From HKST-UBA178 sp965223815 (GTDB lineage Bacteria; Pseudomonadota; Gammaproteobacteria; Chromatiales; Chromatiaceae), in assembly GCA_965223815.1 (NCBI GenBank), contig OZ245019.1, positions 3,286,001 to 3,350,000 of the forward strand: a stretch of DNA of 64,000 nt, read 5' to 3'. Below, piece after piece: positions 9,165-17,539 of the stretch. The first letter of the stretch is position 1. Every line of letters starts with the position of its first letter. The notes beneath the pieces are model-generated. The model made no database searches, was not told the DNA's origin, and saw nothing but the letters and a program-made list of their open reading frames with translations. A program made the translations under genes and the position numbers.

Positions 9165-9809
9165 CTAGCTTTTGGAACAAAGGTTTTGTTCAACCGCCAT
9201 CACTGCCGCCTCGACCCGTGAGTGTACGCGCAGTTTACGAAGTATCGATTTGACATGGAGTTTGACGGTACCGTCGGATATGCCCAAATCCCGGGCAATC
9301 ACCTTGTTGCTCTGCCCTGCCGCGAGGTGGCATAAAATTTCCCTCTCTCTGGGTGTCAGGTCTGTGAAGGCATTGCGGGTGGAGGTTTTTTCATTGTCGC
9401 CCTGAACCGCTTTCGCCAGTATGCCCATCAGCTCCTTGGCCACTACTGTATTGCCGCCCATGATATCCCGCAGGGCGGTGATCAATTCGTCGGGCTCCAT
9501 ATCCTTGAGCAGGTAACCCTGGGCGCCATTTTGCAGGGAGTCGATGACATCGGTTTCCTCGGTGCTGGTAGTCAGCATCGCAATCGGCATACGCTGCTTG
9601 CGGGCGCGAAGCTCCTTCATTACCTCTATCCCGGTCATGTCCGGCATGCGCATATCCAGTAACACCACATCGGGAAAGGTGCGGACGACTTCTTCTATGC
9701 CCTCCCGGCAGTCCCCAAGCGCTCGAACTACGTCAATGCCCCGCCGCTGAAGCAACTCCTGGAGGCCTATTCTGAATAGAGCGTGATCGTCAATCAGCAA
9801 TACCCGCAT
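9165..9809 (-). CDS. NarL/FixJ-family response regulator (orphan)
   Basis: About 214 residues: a receiver domain with the acidic pair in LLIDDH, the phospho-acceptor Asp in VVLLDMRMPDM and the conserved Lys in YLLKD, then a LuxR-type helix-turn-helix (LTPREREILCHLAAGQSNKVIARDL). The start ATG at 9809 gives the canonical MRVLLIDDH N-terminus; the frame runs on to 9923 but that part overlaps what looks like the tail of a former sensor kinase. No kinase gene is present on either side, so its input signal is unknown. Its position beside the EPS and hydrogenase operons makes either a possible target. Confidence 0.85.
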   Translation of the reverse strand: MRVLLIDDHALFRIGLQELLQRRGIDVVRALGDCREGIEEVVRTFPDVVLLDMRMPDMTGIEVMKELRARKQRMPIAMLTTSTEETDVIDSLQNGAQGYLLKDMEPDELITALRDIMGGNTVVAKELMGILAKAVQGDNEKTSTRNAFTDLTPREREILCHLAAGQSNKVIARDLGISDGTVKLHVKSILRKLRVHSRVEAAVMAVEQNLCSKS

Positions 9810-9931
9810 TACGCACGTTACTCGACTTTTTGACAATGGGTGGGAAGTGTTGTTGACAGAATAACACAGCTCTGAACCCGCGCCTCCCATGTTGCCCGAC
9901 CACGCTAATTTGGGCGCCGGCAAAGATCGAT
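9790..9931 (-). pseudogene. Possible C-terminal remnant of a sensor histidine kinase
   Basis: Directly after the rhodanese stop codon the minus strand reads SIFAGAQISVVGQHGRRGF followed by RAVLFCQQHF before a stop at 9790, overlapping the response-regulator start by about 20 bp. GAQISVVGQHGRRGFRAVLF resembles the last beta-strands of a histidine-kinase ATPase domain, and the overlap with a NarL-type regulator is where a cognate kinase normally ends. Nothing upstream of SIF is kinase-like, so the rest appears to have been deleted. The stretch is short and the resemblance is judged by eye. Confidence 0.35.
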
Positions 9932-10399
9932 TCAGGATTGTGGCCGACGCTGGTGTGCCAGCACTTTATTGGCCAAATAGGCATCCCCCTCCTCCATAGT
10001 CACCGGGTCGTAAGCCTGATCCACCAAGGGCAGTTCGTAGTCGTTCCAGCCGCGTAACCCCGTCTTGAGATTAACGACATTCTGAAAACCCATCATTGAC
10101 AAGGTCGCCGCGGCCAGCAAGCTGCGACTACCTGATCGGCAAATCACCACCACGTAGCGCTCTCGTGCATTTACCAACTCAGGCTCGGTCTCTTCATAAT
10201 CCCACTCTGCGGCGGACTCAAGCACACCACGAGGCACGTTGATTGAGTCTTCGATATGCATGACATCGAATTCATTGGGTTCACGTACATCAAGAAGCAG
10301 TATATCCTTGCCGTTGGCCATCTCCTCTTCCAGGTCCCAGGGAAAGATTTCGCGCACGTTCTCCTCGCACGCCCGAACTAAATCCGCAAATGTCTTCAT
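9932..10399 (-). CDS. Rhodanese-like sulfurtransferase, single domain
   Basis: A 155-residue protein with one rhodanese domain: ILLLDVREPNEFDVMHIEDSI, the active-site loop CRSGSRS with Cys87, and the closing GLRGWNDYELP. No signal peptide is seen, so it is cytoplasmic. Cys87 would carry a persulfide. The six-residue loop is of the size that accepts sulfur-containing substrates. The gene follows a small lipoprotein gene and the hydrogenase operon on the same strand, so cotranscription is possible but not shown. Confidence 0.85.
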   Translation of the reverse strand: MKTFADLVRACEENVREIFPWDLEEEMANGKDILLLDVREPNEFDVMHIEDSINVPRGVLESAAEWDYEETEPELVNARERYVVVICRSGSRSLLAAATLSMMGFQNVVNLKTGLRGWNDYELPLVDQAYDPVTMEEGDAYLANKVLAHQRRPQS

Positions 10400-10415
10400 C
10401 TCTCTTCCTACCCGG

Positions 10416-10637
10416 TCAATCGCCTGCTTTGTCCAGAGATTCTATTTGGATCTGTTGACTGGATTGCCGCGTTTCCGCAGCTTCGGTCACGGCCTTGGCC
10501 TGATTCAACATCTCCTGCTGATTTTTGTAAAACGGTGTCTCTGTTGGAATCTTCGCCTCCTGGGTCCGACTGCGCTGGTCGCTGCACCCAAACAACAGCA
10601 GCGATAAAAGCAGCAAAAACAGCTTGTATTTGGCCAT
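10416..10637 (-). CDS. Small lipoprotein of unknown function
   Basis: About 73 residues: MAKYKLFLLLLSLLLFGC is a signal peptide with lipobox LFGC, followed by a hydrophilic, Gln/Glu-rich tail likely to be helical. The start at 10637 is chosen for the GGGAGAAATTG ribosome site and because it puts the lipobox near residue 18; an ATG at 10676 would bury the signal. It lies 16 bp upstream of the rhodanese gene. No family is recognised. Confidence 0.7.
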   Translation of the reverse strand: MAKYKLFLLLLSLLLFGCSDQRSRTQEAKIPTETPFYKNQQEMLNQAKAVTEAAETRQSSQQIQIESLDKAGD

Positions 10638-10771
10638 CAATTTCTCCCTGGGTGGGCAATTGCGGCATTCAACCACAACTCACCTAATGCCGGTAGCGTA
10701 AAACGCAAGATTGGAGGGATAAGCCGCAGGTACTCAAGATCCCTCTCACTCCGATACCAGAACGCCAGCAT

Positions 10772-11239
10772 CTATTGGGATGCAAGAGTCCCGCCATTGA
10801 TGGCATTGGCAAGAAATGCCAGTGCCTGGCTGACATTACCCTCGGCCCGGGAACTGAGACCCTCAACGAAAGGTTGAAAAGTATACCCCCGGATGGCCAG
10901 TATTGAGGCCGGAGTGCGGGCACCGAAGAGGGTCTCAGCGAGAAGCACCAGGGCGGCAGGGGACAACGAATGGGTATCGAAGTACCTCTCCGCATCGGTA
11001 GTCAGTGGTGCGTAACTGAAGGGAGCTGGAGTGTCCATGGATGCATCGACGAATACCAGCTGCCGGTAATCTCCCAATTCCATGGCGTACTCCACCTGCA
11101 ACTGAAAATCCACACGGGTTTCTACGCCGGGCAGGTGCATTTCATTCAACCGCTCCATGAATACCGGAGCGATACCATCGTCTCCGCGCGCCGTGTTACC
11201 GTAACCGATAACTAATAGGGGCTTGGACTTTAGACTCAC
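10772..11239 (-). CDS. hoxW: [NiFe]-hydrogenase maturation endopeptidase
   Basis: A 155-residue M52-family protease: the N-terminal LLVIGYGNTARGDDG and the second acidic motif LVFVDAS supply the nickel-binding acidic residues, and a histidine is present in DTHSLSP. These enzymes bind the nickel of the immature large subunit and remove its C-terminal peptide. The GTG start overlaps the hoxH stop codon as GTGA, so translation is coupled to that of its substrate, the HoxH precursor. Confidence 0.85.
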   Translation of the reverse strand: MSLKSKPLLVIGYGNTARGDDGIAPVFMERLNEMHLPGVETRVDFQLQVEYAMELGDYRQLVFVDASMDTPAPFSYAPLTTDAERYFDTHSLSPAALVLLAETLFGARTPASILAIRGYTFQPFVEGLSSRAEGNVSQALAFLANAINGGTLASQ

Positions 11240-12675
11240 CCATCCCGTCTCATGCTGTCCAATACCCTGCCTTCAGCATCCTGGAGTTCTACTACCAGGG
11301 GCATCTGTCCGAGCGCATGGGTGGCACAAGAGAGGCAGGGATCGTAGGCGCGAACCGCCACCTCGACCTGATTGAGCATACCCTCGGTAATACTGGATTG
11401 CCCTGAAAGATGCTGTTTAGCCACCTGGGTTACCGCGCGATTCATGGCTTCGTTATTGTTGGTTGTGGAGACGATCAGATTGCAAAATGTCACCTGGTCG
11501 TTCTCATTTACCCGGTAGTGATGGAATAGAGTGCCCCGCGGCGCCTCGATAACGCCTACACCCTCCTCCCGCCGCTCTCCCCGCAGCAGAAGATCATCAC
11601 CCTGGAGATCGGAGTCATGCAACAGGTCCCGGATCTTTTCTACACAGTGCAACACCTCGATCATTCTTGCCCAATGATAAGCAAGAGACATCTGATTGGG
11701 CTGACCCCGGGTAAGGGCACGGAATTCCTGGTGAGCAGCATCCGCCAGCGGAGTATCGATAAATCCAGCGGTGTTCATGCGCGACAGAGGTCCCACCCTG
11801 TACCAACCGTCCAGGTTTCCCCGGCGCTTGATAAAGGGGAACTTCATGTACGACCAAGGGCGTACCTCCTCCATGAGATGATCGTTGAATTCCCGGTAGT
11901 CCACCTGATCGAAAATCACGTTCCCGCCGGCATCTATGGCTCTAAGATTGCCATGATAAAGATCCATCGCCCCATCTTCACGGACCAGGGACATGTGACT
12001 GGAGTTGAAAGTGGCAAACGACTCTACCAGGGAGAGGTGCTCCAGCGTGTAACCGCGGGCCAGGGCCAGCGCCTCACCTGCCCATTCGATCATCTGATCC
12101 ACATCCTTCAACAGCCCGTCGCGCTCGGCGATGCTGAGATGCTTGTTAATGCCTCCGGGCACCGCGCTGGTCCCGTGGATTTTTTTGCCGGCTGTAGCGG
12201 CAATCACCTCTTGACCGAACTTACGCATCTTTATCCCTTTCATTGCCAGTTCGGGGTGCGCCTTGATAATACCGAAGATATTGCGATCGGCCGAATCGCT
12301 CTCGAAACCGAAGAGTAAATCGGGGGAACAGAGGTGGAAGAAATGCAACACATTGCTCTGCATTATCTGCCCGTAGTGCATCAGCCGCCGCATCTTCTCA
12401 GCAGTGGGTGTGAGCCGGTCGACACCGACGATAAGATCCATGGCCTTGGAAGCTGCGAGATGGTGACTCACCGGGCAGATACCGCATAATCTCTGCACAA
12501 TGACGGGAACTTCCCAATATAGCCGTCCCAGGATGAAGCGTTCAAAGCCGCGGAATTCCACGATATGCAGTCGAGCCTCCTCGACGTTACCGGCCTCGTC
12601 CAGGTGGACTGTGACCTTGCCGTGACCTTCTACCCGGGTCAGGGGGTCGATCTCGATAACGCGTGACTTAGCCAT
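11236..12675 (-). CDS. hoxH: NAD-reducing hydrogenase large subunit HoxH
   Basis: A 479-residue [NiFe] catalytic subunit of a soluble bidirectional hydrogenase that couples H2 oxidation to NAD+ reduction. The L1 motif RLCGICPVSHH (Cys64, Cys67) and L2 motif DPCLSCATH (Cys447, Cys450, His453) supply the four Cys ligands of the NiFe(CN)2CO site. The 26 residues after His453 are the peptide expected to be cut off by the maturation protease. It follows hoxY by 20 bp in a hoxF-U-Y-H-W order. The accessory hyp genes needed for metal-centre assembly are not in the window. Confidence 0.93.
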   Translation of the reverse strand: MAKSRVIEIDPLTRVEGHGKVTVHLDEAGNVEEARLHIVEFRGFERFILGRLYWEVPVIVQRLCGICPVSHHLAASKAMDLIVGVDRLTPTAEKMRRLMHYGQIMQSNVLHFFHLCSPDLLFGFESDSADRNIFGIIKAHPELAMKGIKMRKFGQEVIAATAGKKIHGTSAVPGGINKHLSIAERDGLLKDVDQMIEWAGEALALARGYTLEHLSLVESFATFNSSHMSLVREDGAMDLYHGNLRAIDAGGNVIFDQVDYREFNDHLMEEVRPWSYMKFPFIKRRGNLDGWYRVGPLSRMNTAGFIDTPLADAAHQEFRALTRGQPNQMSLAYHWARMIEVLHCVEKIRDLLHDSDLQGDDLLLRGERREEGVGVIEAPRGTLFHHYRVNENDQVTFCNLIVSTTNNNEAMNRAVTQVAKQHLSGQSSITEGMLNQVEVAVRAYDPCLSCATHALGQMPLVVELQDAEGRVLDSMRRDG

Positions 12676-12695
12676 CTCTCTCAGCCTCGATATTT

Positions 12696-13256
12696 TCAGT
12701 CATATTTGATCAGGTCATATGGCAGCGCCTCGGGCTTTCCGGCGATCAATGCCGAGATCGTCTGCCACAGCGTATCCCCCGAGGGTGGGCATCCGGGAAT
12801 TTGGTAATCCACTTTCACCACATCCGCCAGGGTATAGACTTTGTCCAGTAACAGCGGTAGCGCCGGGTCGTTGGGTATGCTATTGGAGGGGTTGGAGACA
12901 TATTCGCTATTCAGGTAGGCGGTCTCCAAGCATTCCCGCAATGGATCCTCGGCGTGCATGATGGCGTTGCGCATCACCGGTAATCCGCCCATCACTGCAC
13001 ACTGCCCCACGGCCACCAGTATGTCGCAATTGCGCCGAAACGCCTGCAGGGTGTGGACATTTTCCTCATTGCAGCAGCCGCCTTCCACCAATCCGATGTC
13101 GCAGTGGCCGGTAAACCGCTTCAAGTCATTGAGCGGGGAGCGGTCGAAAGTGACGCTGTCAAGCAAATCCAGCAGACGCTCATCGATATCGAGCAGCGAC
13201 ATATGGCAGCCGAAACAGCCGGCAAGAGAGACCGTGGCAATTCGCTTTTTGGTCAC
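12696..13256 (-). CDS. hoxY: NAD-reducing hydrogenase small subunit HoxY
   Basis: A 186-residue short small subunit, without twin-arginine signal and with only the proximal cluster region, as in cytoplasmic Hox enzymes. The [4Fe-4S] ligands are visible in GCFGC (Cys14, Cys17), the GGCCNEEN segment (about 59-66), VGQC and PGCPPSGD. It passes electrons from HoxH to the HoxFU diaphorase. The GTG start overlaps the hoxU stop as GTGA. Confidence 0.92.
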   Translation of the reverse strand: MTKKRIATVSLAGCFGCHMSLLDIDERLLDLLDSVTFDRSPLNDLKRFTGHCDIGLVEGGCCNEENVHTLQAFRRNCDILVAVGQCAVMGGLPVMRNAIMHAEDPLRECLETAYLNSEYVSNPSNSIPNDPALPLLLDKVYTLADVVKVDYQIPGCPPSGDTLWQTISALIAGKPEALPYDLIKYD

Positions 13257-13975
13257 GTCCCACCCTCCTCCGGGTGATCACCTCGCCCCCCAATCGGATG
13301 TTGATCGAACTCCCGCTGTCCAATGGGCGCGAAAAATCCCCGCCCTTTCTGAATGATGCACCCGACCGGGCAGGTTATGATATCGATCGCCTTGTCCGTG
13401 ATGCTGGCATCGGTATCGGCCAAATTGGCGCCGTTGACCCCCACCTTCTTGTGAATCCCGCGACCCACATACTCGAAGACGTTTTTACCATCCACATCCC
13501 GGGAAGCGCGGATGCAGCGCCCGCAGAGAATGCAGCGATTGGTATCCAGAACGATATCCGGGTGGGAGGCATCCACGGGTCGCACCGGCTGCAGATAGGG
13601 ATACTTGGTGGCTTGGGTAATACCCAGGCGATAGCCCATCGCCTGCAACTCACAGCGGCCGCTAGCCTCGCAGATAGGGCATAGATGATTACCCTCATGA
13701 AATAACATGCGCACCAGATCGCGGCGATAATTACGAATCTCCTCGGTTTCGTTTTCAACCGTGGCACCGTGGGCAGCCGGCTGGGTACAGCTGGCCACTG
13801 TGCGCCCGTTCATCTTCACCACACAAACACGGCAACTGCCCTGTGGCTTGAGCCCCTCGGTGTCGCAAAGCCGTGGTATATAGACACCAGCAGCATCTGC
13901 GGCCTTCATAATGGTCTGCCCCGGCTCGGCGGTGATTTGTACGCCATCTATGCTGAATGTGATTGTCTCGCCCAT
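13253..13975 (-). CDS. hoxU: NAD-reducing hydrogenase diaphorase subunit HoxU
   Basis: About 240 residues, homologous to the N-terminal part of NuoG. There is an N-terminal [2Fe-2S] ferredoxin domain (CDTEGLKPQGSCRVC then ASC), a His-Cys3 [4Fe-4S] site (HEGNHLCPICEASGRC) and ferredoxin-type motifs TNRCILCGRC and CPVGC. It wires HoxY to HoxF. The ATG at 13975 is preferred over one at 14002 because GGAG precedes it at normal spacing and it begins four bases after the hoxF stop codon. Confidence 0.92.
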   Translation of the reverse strand: MGETITFSIDGVQITAEPGQTIMKAADAAGVYIPRLCDTEGLKPQGSCRVCVVKMNGRTVASCTQPAAHGATVENETEEIRNYRRDLVRMLFHEGNHLCPICEASGRCELQAMGYRLGITQATKYPYLQPVRPVDASHPDIVLDTNRCILCGRCIRASRDVDGKNVFEYVGRGIHKKVGVNGANLADTDASITDKAIDIITCPVGCIIQKGRGFFAPIGQREFDQHPIGGRGDHPEEGGT

Positions 13976-13979
13976 GGGA

Positions 13980-15833
13980 TTACTCCGGATTGCCGCGGTC
14001 ATAGGTAGGGTCGTAGATCATGGAACGGCGCTTGGCCAAGTGCCGCGACTCCTCCAGGGCACTCTGTATATCGAATGCTGCCTGCATGCCGTCTTTACTG
14101 GTCTTGAGCAGTGCCGCATATACCAGGGGAAAGTTTTTCAGGGTCGTCAGCACTGGATTGGGCGAGGTGTGGCCGAGGCCACAGCGGCTAGTTTCCACAA
14201 TGGTCTTGCCCAATTCCCGCAGGTAGTCCAAATCCTCCAACTGACAGAGCCCACGGCGGATCTTGTCGATACGTTTCTTGAGGAACACATTACCCACCCT
14301 GCAGGGTGTACAGTAACCACAGCTCTCCTCGATGAAGAAATCGAGAAAGTACTCCACGATCTCCAAAATATTTCGCTGGGCGGAGAACACCATCACCGAG
14401 CCGCCGGTGTGAAGGTCTTCATTGCATATGCGGCGGCCAAACTGACTTACGCTTATCATCTCCCCACTGGGACCGCCCACCTGCACCGCTGCCGCTTCTT
14501 TGGCACCTATCAGCTCCAGCAGGTTCTTTACGCTCATACCGAATGGCAACTCGTATACCCCCGGCCGTTCACAATCGCCACTGATACTGAGCAGGCGCGT
14601 TCCGCTGCTTCCCTCGGTACCCAGCGAGCGGAACCAGGCTGCGCCCTGATCGAGAATGCGCGCCGCACAGCAGAAAGTCTCGACATTGTCCACAACCGTA
14701 GGAAACCCGAGATAGCCCGACTGCACCGGGAAGGGTGGCCGGGTTTTAGGTTCGCCTCGCAGCCCTTCACAGGAGCTTATCAGAGAGCTCTCCTCACCAC
14801 AGATGTAGGCGCCCGCCCCCATCTGGATGCGAATATCGAAATTGAACCCCTCTCGGCCGCCGATATCTCTGCCCAACAGCCCCTGTTCGCGCCGGTGCTT
14901 CAGTATCCACTCGAGGTAATCCCGCAGATAGGCATACTCCCCACGCAGGTAGATAAGACCGTACTCAGCCTTCACCGCATAGCCGGCGATGGTCATTCCC
15001 TCGACCATCAGGTCTGCTCGCTCGGTGAGCAGCACCCTGTCCTTGAAAGTACCGGGCTCCCCTTCATCCGCATTGCAGAATATATAGCGCCGCTCGGCGG
15101 GCGTCTGCGCCGCCAAACGCCACTTCTTGCCGGTTGGAAAACCGGCCCCGCCGCGTCCCGTGAGTCGAGCCCGATCAATCTCCTCGATGACCAGCTGCGG
15201 CGACCTCGCCAAGGAGTTGCTGAGTCCGACTTCGGCTGCGACCTCACCAAGCAACACCTCTCCGGTAAGGCGGATATTGTTTCGCACCATGGAACGTATC
15301 AACCGGTGTTCGTTGTTACCGTCACCCATGGGCAGGTTGAAACTCTCCGGTTTAACTCCGTCGAGGAGCTGAGTTGCCAGTTGCCTCGCCCACCGCACAT
15401 CCAAGTGGGTAACCACCCGGTCATTGAAGAGTGCCGCTGGCGCCTGATCGCTCATGCCGATGCAAGCGGTGTAGTGGAGGGAAAAACGGCCGTCTTCGCT
15501 GGTCTCACCCGGTTGGATTCCCAGCACCTCGCTGAAAACCTCTGCCACCGCCTCCACCCCGGCATGACGATCGATAATGTCGTCGCATAGACGAATGGTA
15601 ACCTCTCCCAGGGGAGTGTCTGTGAGGAATGCGTAGAAACTAACCATGCCTTCCACCTCTACCCGATAGCTACCTATCTGGCGGGCGATGTACTCCATCA
15701 GCTCGGGTTCCACACAGCGGAACCTGGCCTGCACCTGAATCAGGATATCCAGCAGCCGCGTGCGATCGTTGCCTAAACGCTCGCAGATTTCTGTGACTGC
15801 CTGCTCTTTTTCACGCCGGGTGGATGTTTTCAT
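13980..15833 (-). CDS. hoxF: NAD-reducing hydrogenase diaphorase subunit HoxF (NuoE-NuoF fusion)
   Basis: A 617-residue fusion of a NuoE-like N-terminal domain and a NuoF-like body. FMN and NAD(H) sites are in GRGGAGFPTGKKW (226-238) and GAGAYICGEESS. A [4Fe-4S] site is in ESCGYCTPCRVGN with the fourth Cys in TSRCGLG. In the NuoE-like part only two of the four usual cluster cysteines are seen (Cys83 in RLCDD and Cys124 in TACIGMS), so a classical N1a-type [2Fe-2S] cluster is not expected. From memory, HoxF of the Ralstonia type is similar. It is the first gene of the hox operon. Confidence 0.93.
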   Translation of the reverse strand: MKTSTRREKEQAVTEICERLGNDRTRLLDILIQVQARFRCVEPELMEYIARQIGSYRVEVEGMVSFYAFLTDTPLGEVTIRLCDDIIDRHAGVEAVAEVFSEVLGIQPGETSEDGRFSLHYTACIGMSDQAPAALFNDRVVTHLDVRWARQLATQLLDGVKPESFNLPMGDGNNEHRLIRSMVRNNIRLTGEVLLGEVAAEVGLSNSLARSPQLVIEEIDRARLTGRGGAGFPTGKKWRLAAQTPAERRYIFCNADEGEPGTFKDRVLLTERADLMVEGMTIAGYAVKAEYGLIYLRGEYAYLRDYLEWILKHRREQGLLGRDIGGREGFNFDIRIQMGAGAYICGEESSLISSCEGLRGEPKTRPPFPVQSGYLGFPTVVDNVETFCCAARILDQGAAWFRSLGTEGSSGTRLLSISGDCERPGVYELPFGMSVKNLLELIGAKEAAAVQVGGPSGEMISVSQFGRRICNEDLHTGGSVMVFSAQRNILEIVEYFLDFFIEESCGYCTPCRVGNVFLKKRIDKIRRGLCQLEDLDYLRELGKTIVETSRCGLGHTSPNPVLTTLKNFPLVYAALLKTSKDGMQAAFDIQSALEESRHLAKRRSMIYDPTYDRGNPE

Positions 15834-15904
15834 AGTATCCCCGAGGAAGGTCTAAACAATACCCCTCGAACCAGCATATACCCTGACAATCACCGCACAA
15901 CTCC

Positions 15905-15924
15905 AAAAAAAACAGGGTAACTGT
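15905..15924 (-). terminator. Weak T-rich terminator after the lipoprotein gene
   Basis: On the minus strand a small stem (ACAG, CTGT) is followed by eight T residues, within the 254-bp gap between the lipoprotein gene ending at 16088 and hoxF. The stem is only four pairs, so termination would depend mainly on the T-tract. No confident hox promoter was found in this gap. Confidence 0.3.
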
Positions 15925-16087
15925 AGCGACGCCGGGGCCCAGAGGGGTTCGATCACTGGTTACTGGTGACAGCATATTCAGTTGTCGGTATCACTGCCAT
16001 GACCCTGGGCACTATCTGGTTCTACAGAATAGAGATTACTTTGACTTACTCGAACAACGCTGCAACCGATGGATCAAGCGCCATACT

Positions 16088-17539
16088 TTAATGTGAAGTG
16101 ATGACAGGCTGTTGACCTGGACGCTGCAGTGGAACGAACAGCTCCCCCAGCAGATAAGGATCATCGAAATGCCGCACTGAACCGAAAGCAATGGCGTGAC
16201 GTCCCCACTGCCGCATGGCACCTGGTGAGACGACGCCACTGGGCCAGAGCAGCCAACGCTCGGGCCTTTCGCTACCGTTTATCAGACCGTAAGGGGGGGA
16301 GTAAAGGCTGCGGTAGCCAGAATCCGACGCCAGGCTACGCAGTTTATCCAACGGCTCCAGCCGGTAGGGCTGGCCGGCTTCCGGCGCCGATACCCAACGG
16401 ACACCTATCAGCATGTGATCACCACTACTGACCACGAGGCGTAAATGCTCCCCGGGTAAAGCTTGCCGCTCCGGTCCCCTTAACAGCAGCGGCGGCTCTC
16501 CCAGGGTTTCAGTAGCTCGCAACTCCAGTCCCCGTTGCAGTGGGATTAGTTTGTGATAACAGCCGCAGGGGTGAATGCTGTCCAGAAGCAGCGGCTTACC
16601 GTCATGATCCAGAGTCAGCCGCACTATCAACCCATCCAGCCTGCCCGCATAAATATCCAATGCCTGCTCCGGGGGACGCTCGTCGAACCAAATCACATAG
16701 CTTAATTGCAATAATTTCCTGTCCCGCCAGCGGGTGAAAGAGATTTGACTGAAGGTGGTCGGAACGAGGGCGTCAACGACGACACTTTTATCCTTCCAGC
16801 GGGGTATTCCGGGAAAATCGTGATGGCCGAGGGTCTCGATTTCCCAGATAGGTGCGAAATGATTTAGCAGTTGCCGTTGCCGGTCCAGGCTCAAGAGCGG
16901 GAGCCCAAGGGCACTTTTGGCGACAGCATCGCGCAACCACTCGGTGATCTGCGATTGTGCCAGCGGCTTGCCGGTTGATGGAAGGTAGATTCGTGCCGGA
17001 TTCACACGCCCCCGCTCATAACGTGCTTTCAAACGGTTCTGTAACGGGGTTAGCTGTGACAGCATCAAATGGCGGCTCAGGGGGTAAAGCCCCAGCACCC
17101 TGTAACCGCTGAGATACTCCCTGGGATAGGGAGCCGCTCCCCATGAGGAGAGAACAGCATTTCTCCCGGCCAGTTCTTTCGCCTGGCGCTCAAGGCAGCC
17201 CATGAGTGCCGGCCCGGGCTCCGTTCCGTAGAGGTTGTAGTGATCAGCCTTCAGAGCCCGCGCCCCCAGCACCCGGCTGAGTTCGGTCCACTCTTGTCGC
17301 TGGGATTTCTGCCGCAGGTCCGGCAGCAAACTCCAAAGTAAACGGTCTGCTCTCAGGTAGCTGTAGTCTCCTAACGTTCTCGACTGAACGTCTGCGACAC
17401 CCCGGCGCCCCGCAGTTTCATGCAGAGAACGCAGCTGTTGCTCACAAACTGTAGTTGGGGCTTCTTGTGCTCCGCGCAGGCTACAACCGGCACTCAATGC
17501 CAGGGAGGACAATACTAGGAGGAACCGCACGGCTATCAC
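16088..17539 (-). CDS. Large lipoprotein of unknown function
   Basis: About 483 residues. The N-terminal segment FLLVLSSLALSAGC is a lipoprotein signal with lipobox SAGC. No enzyme motif is recognised; the rest is mixed, with several Cys (for example PCGCYHK). A GTG at 17539 overlapping the TAG stop of the upstream hydrolase gene as TAGTG is preferred over a TTG at 17557, because it implies translational coupling and gives a compact signal peptide. With the hydrolase lipoprotein just upstream it probably forms a periplasmic or membrane-attached pair. Confidence 0.65.
   Translation of the reverse strand: MIAVRFLLVLSSLALSAGCSLRGAQEAPTTVCEQQLRSLHETAGRRGVADVQSRTLGDYSYLRADRLLWSLLPDLRQKSQRQEWTELSRVLGARALKADHYNLYGTEPGPALMGCLERQAKELAGRNAVLSSWGAAPYPREYLSGYRVLGLYPLSRHLMLSQLTPLQNRLKARYERGRVNPARIYLPSTGKPLAQSQITEWLRDAVAKSALGLPLLSLDRQRQLLNHFAPIWEIETLGHHDFPGIPRWKDKSVVVDALVPTTFSQISFTRWRDRKLLQLSYVIWFDERPPEQALDIYAGRLDGLIVRLTLDHDGKPLLLDSIHPCGCYHKLIPLQRGLELRATETLGEPPLLLRGPERQALPGEHLRLVVSSGDHMLIGVRWVSAPEAGQPYRLEPLDKLRSLASDSGYRSLYSPPYGLINGSERPERWLLWPSGVVSPGAMRQWGRHAIAFGSVRHFDDPYLLGELFVPLQRPGQQPVITSH

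Noticed and set aside
13911..15590. 559-codon plus-strand open frame opposite hoxF
   Set aside because: It is the complement of a well-supported hoxF with all cofactor motifs; the antisense product shows no family features and reflects GC-rich codon bias.
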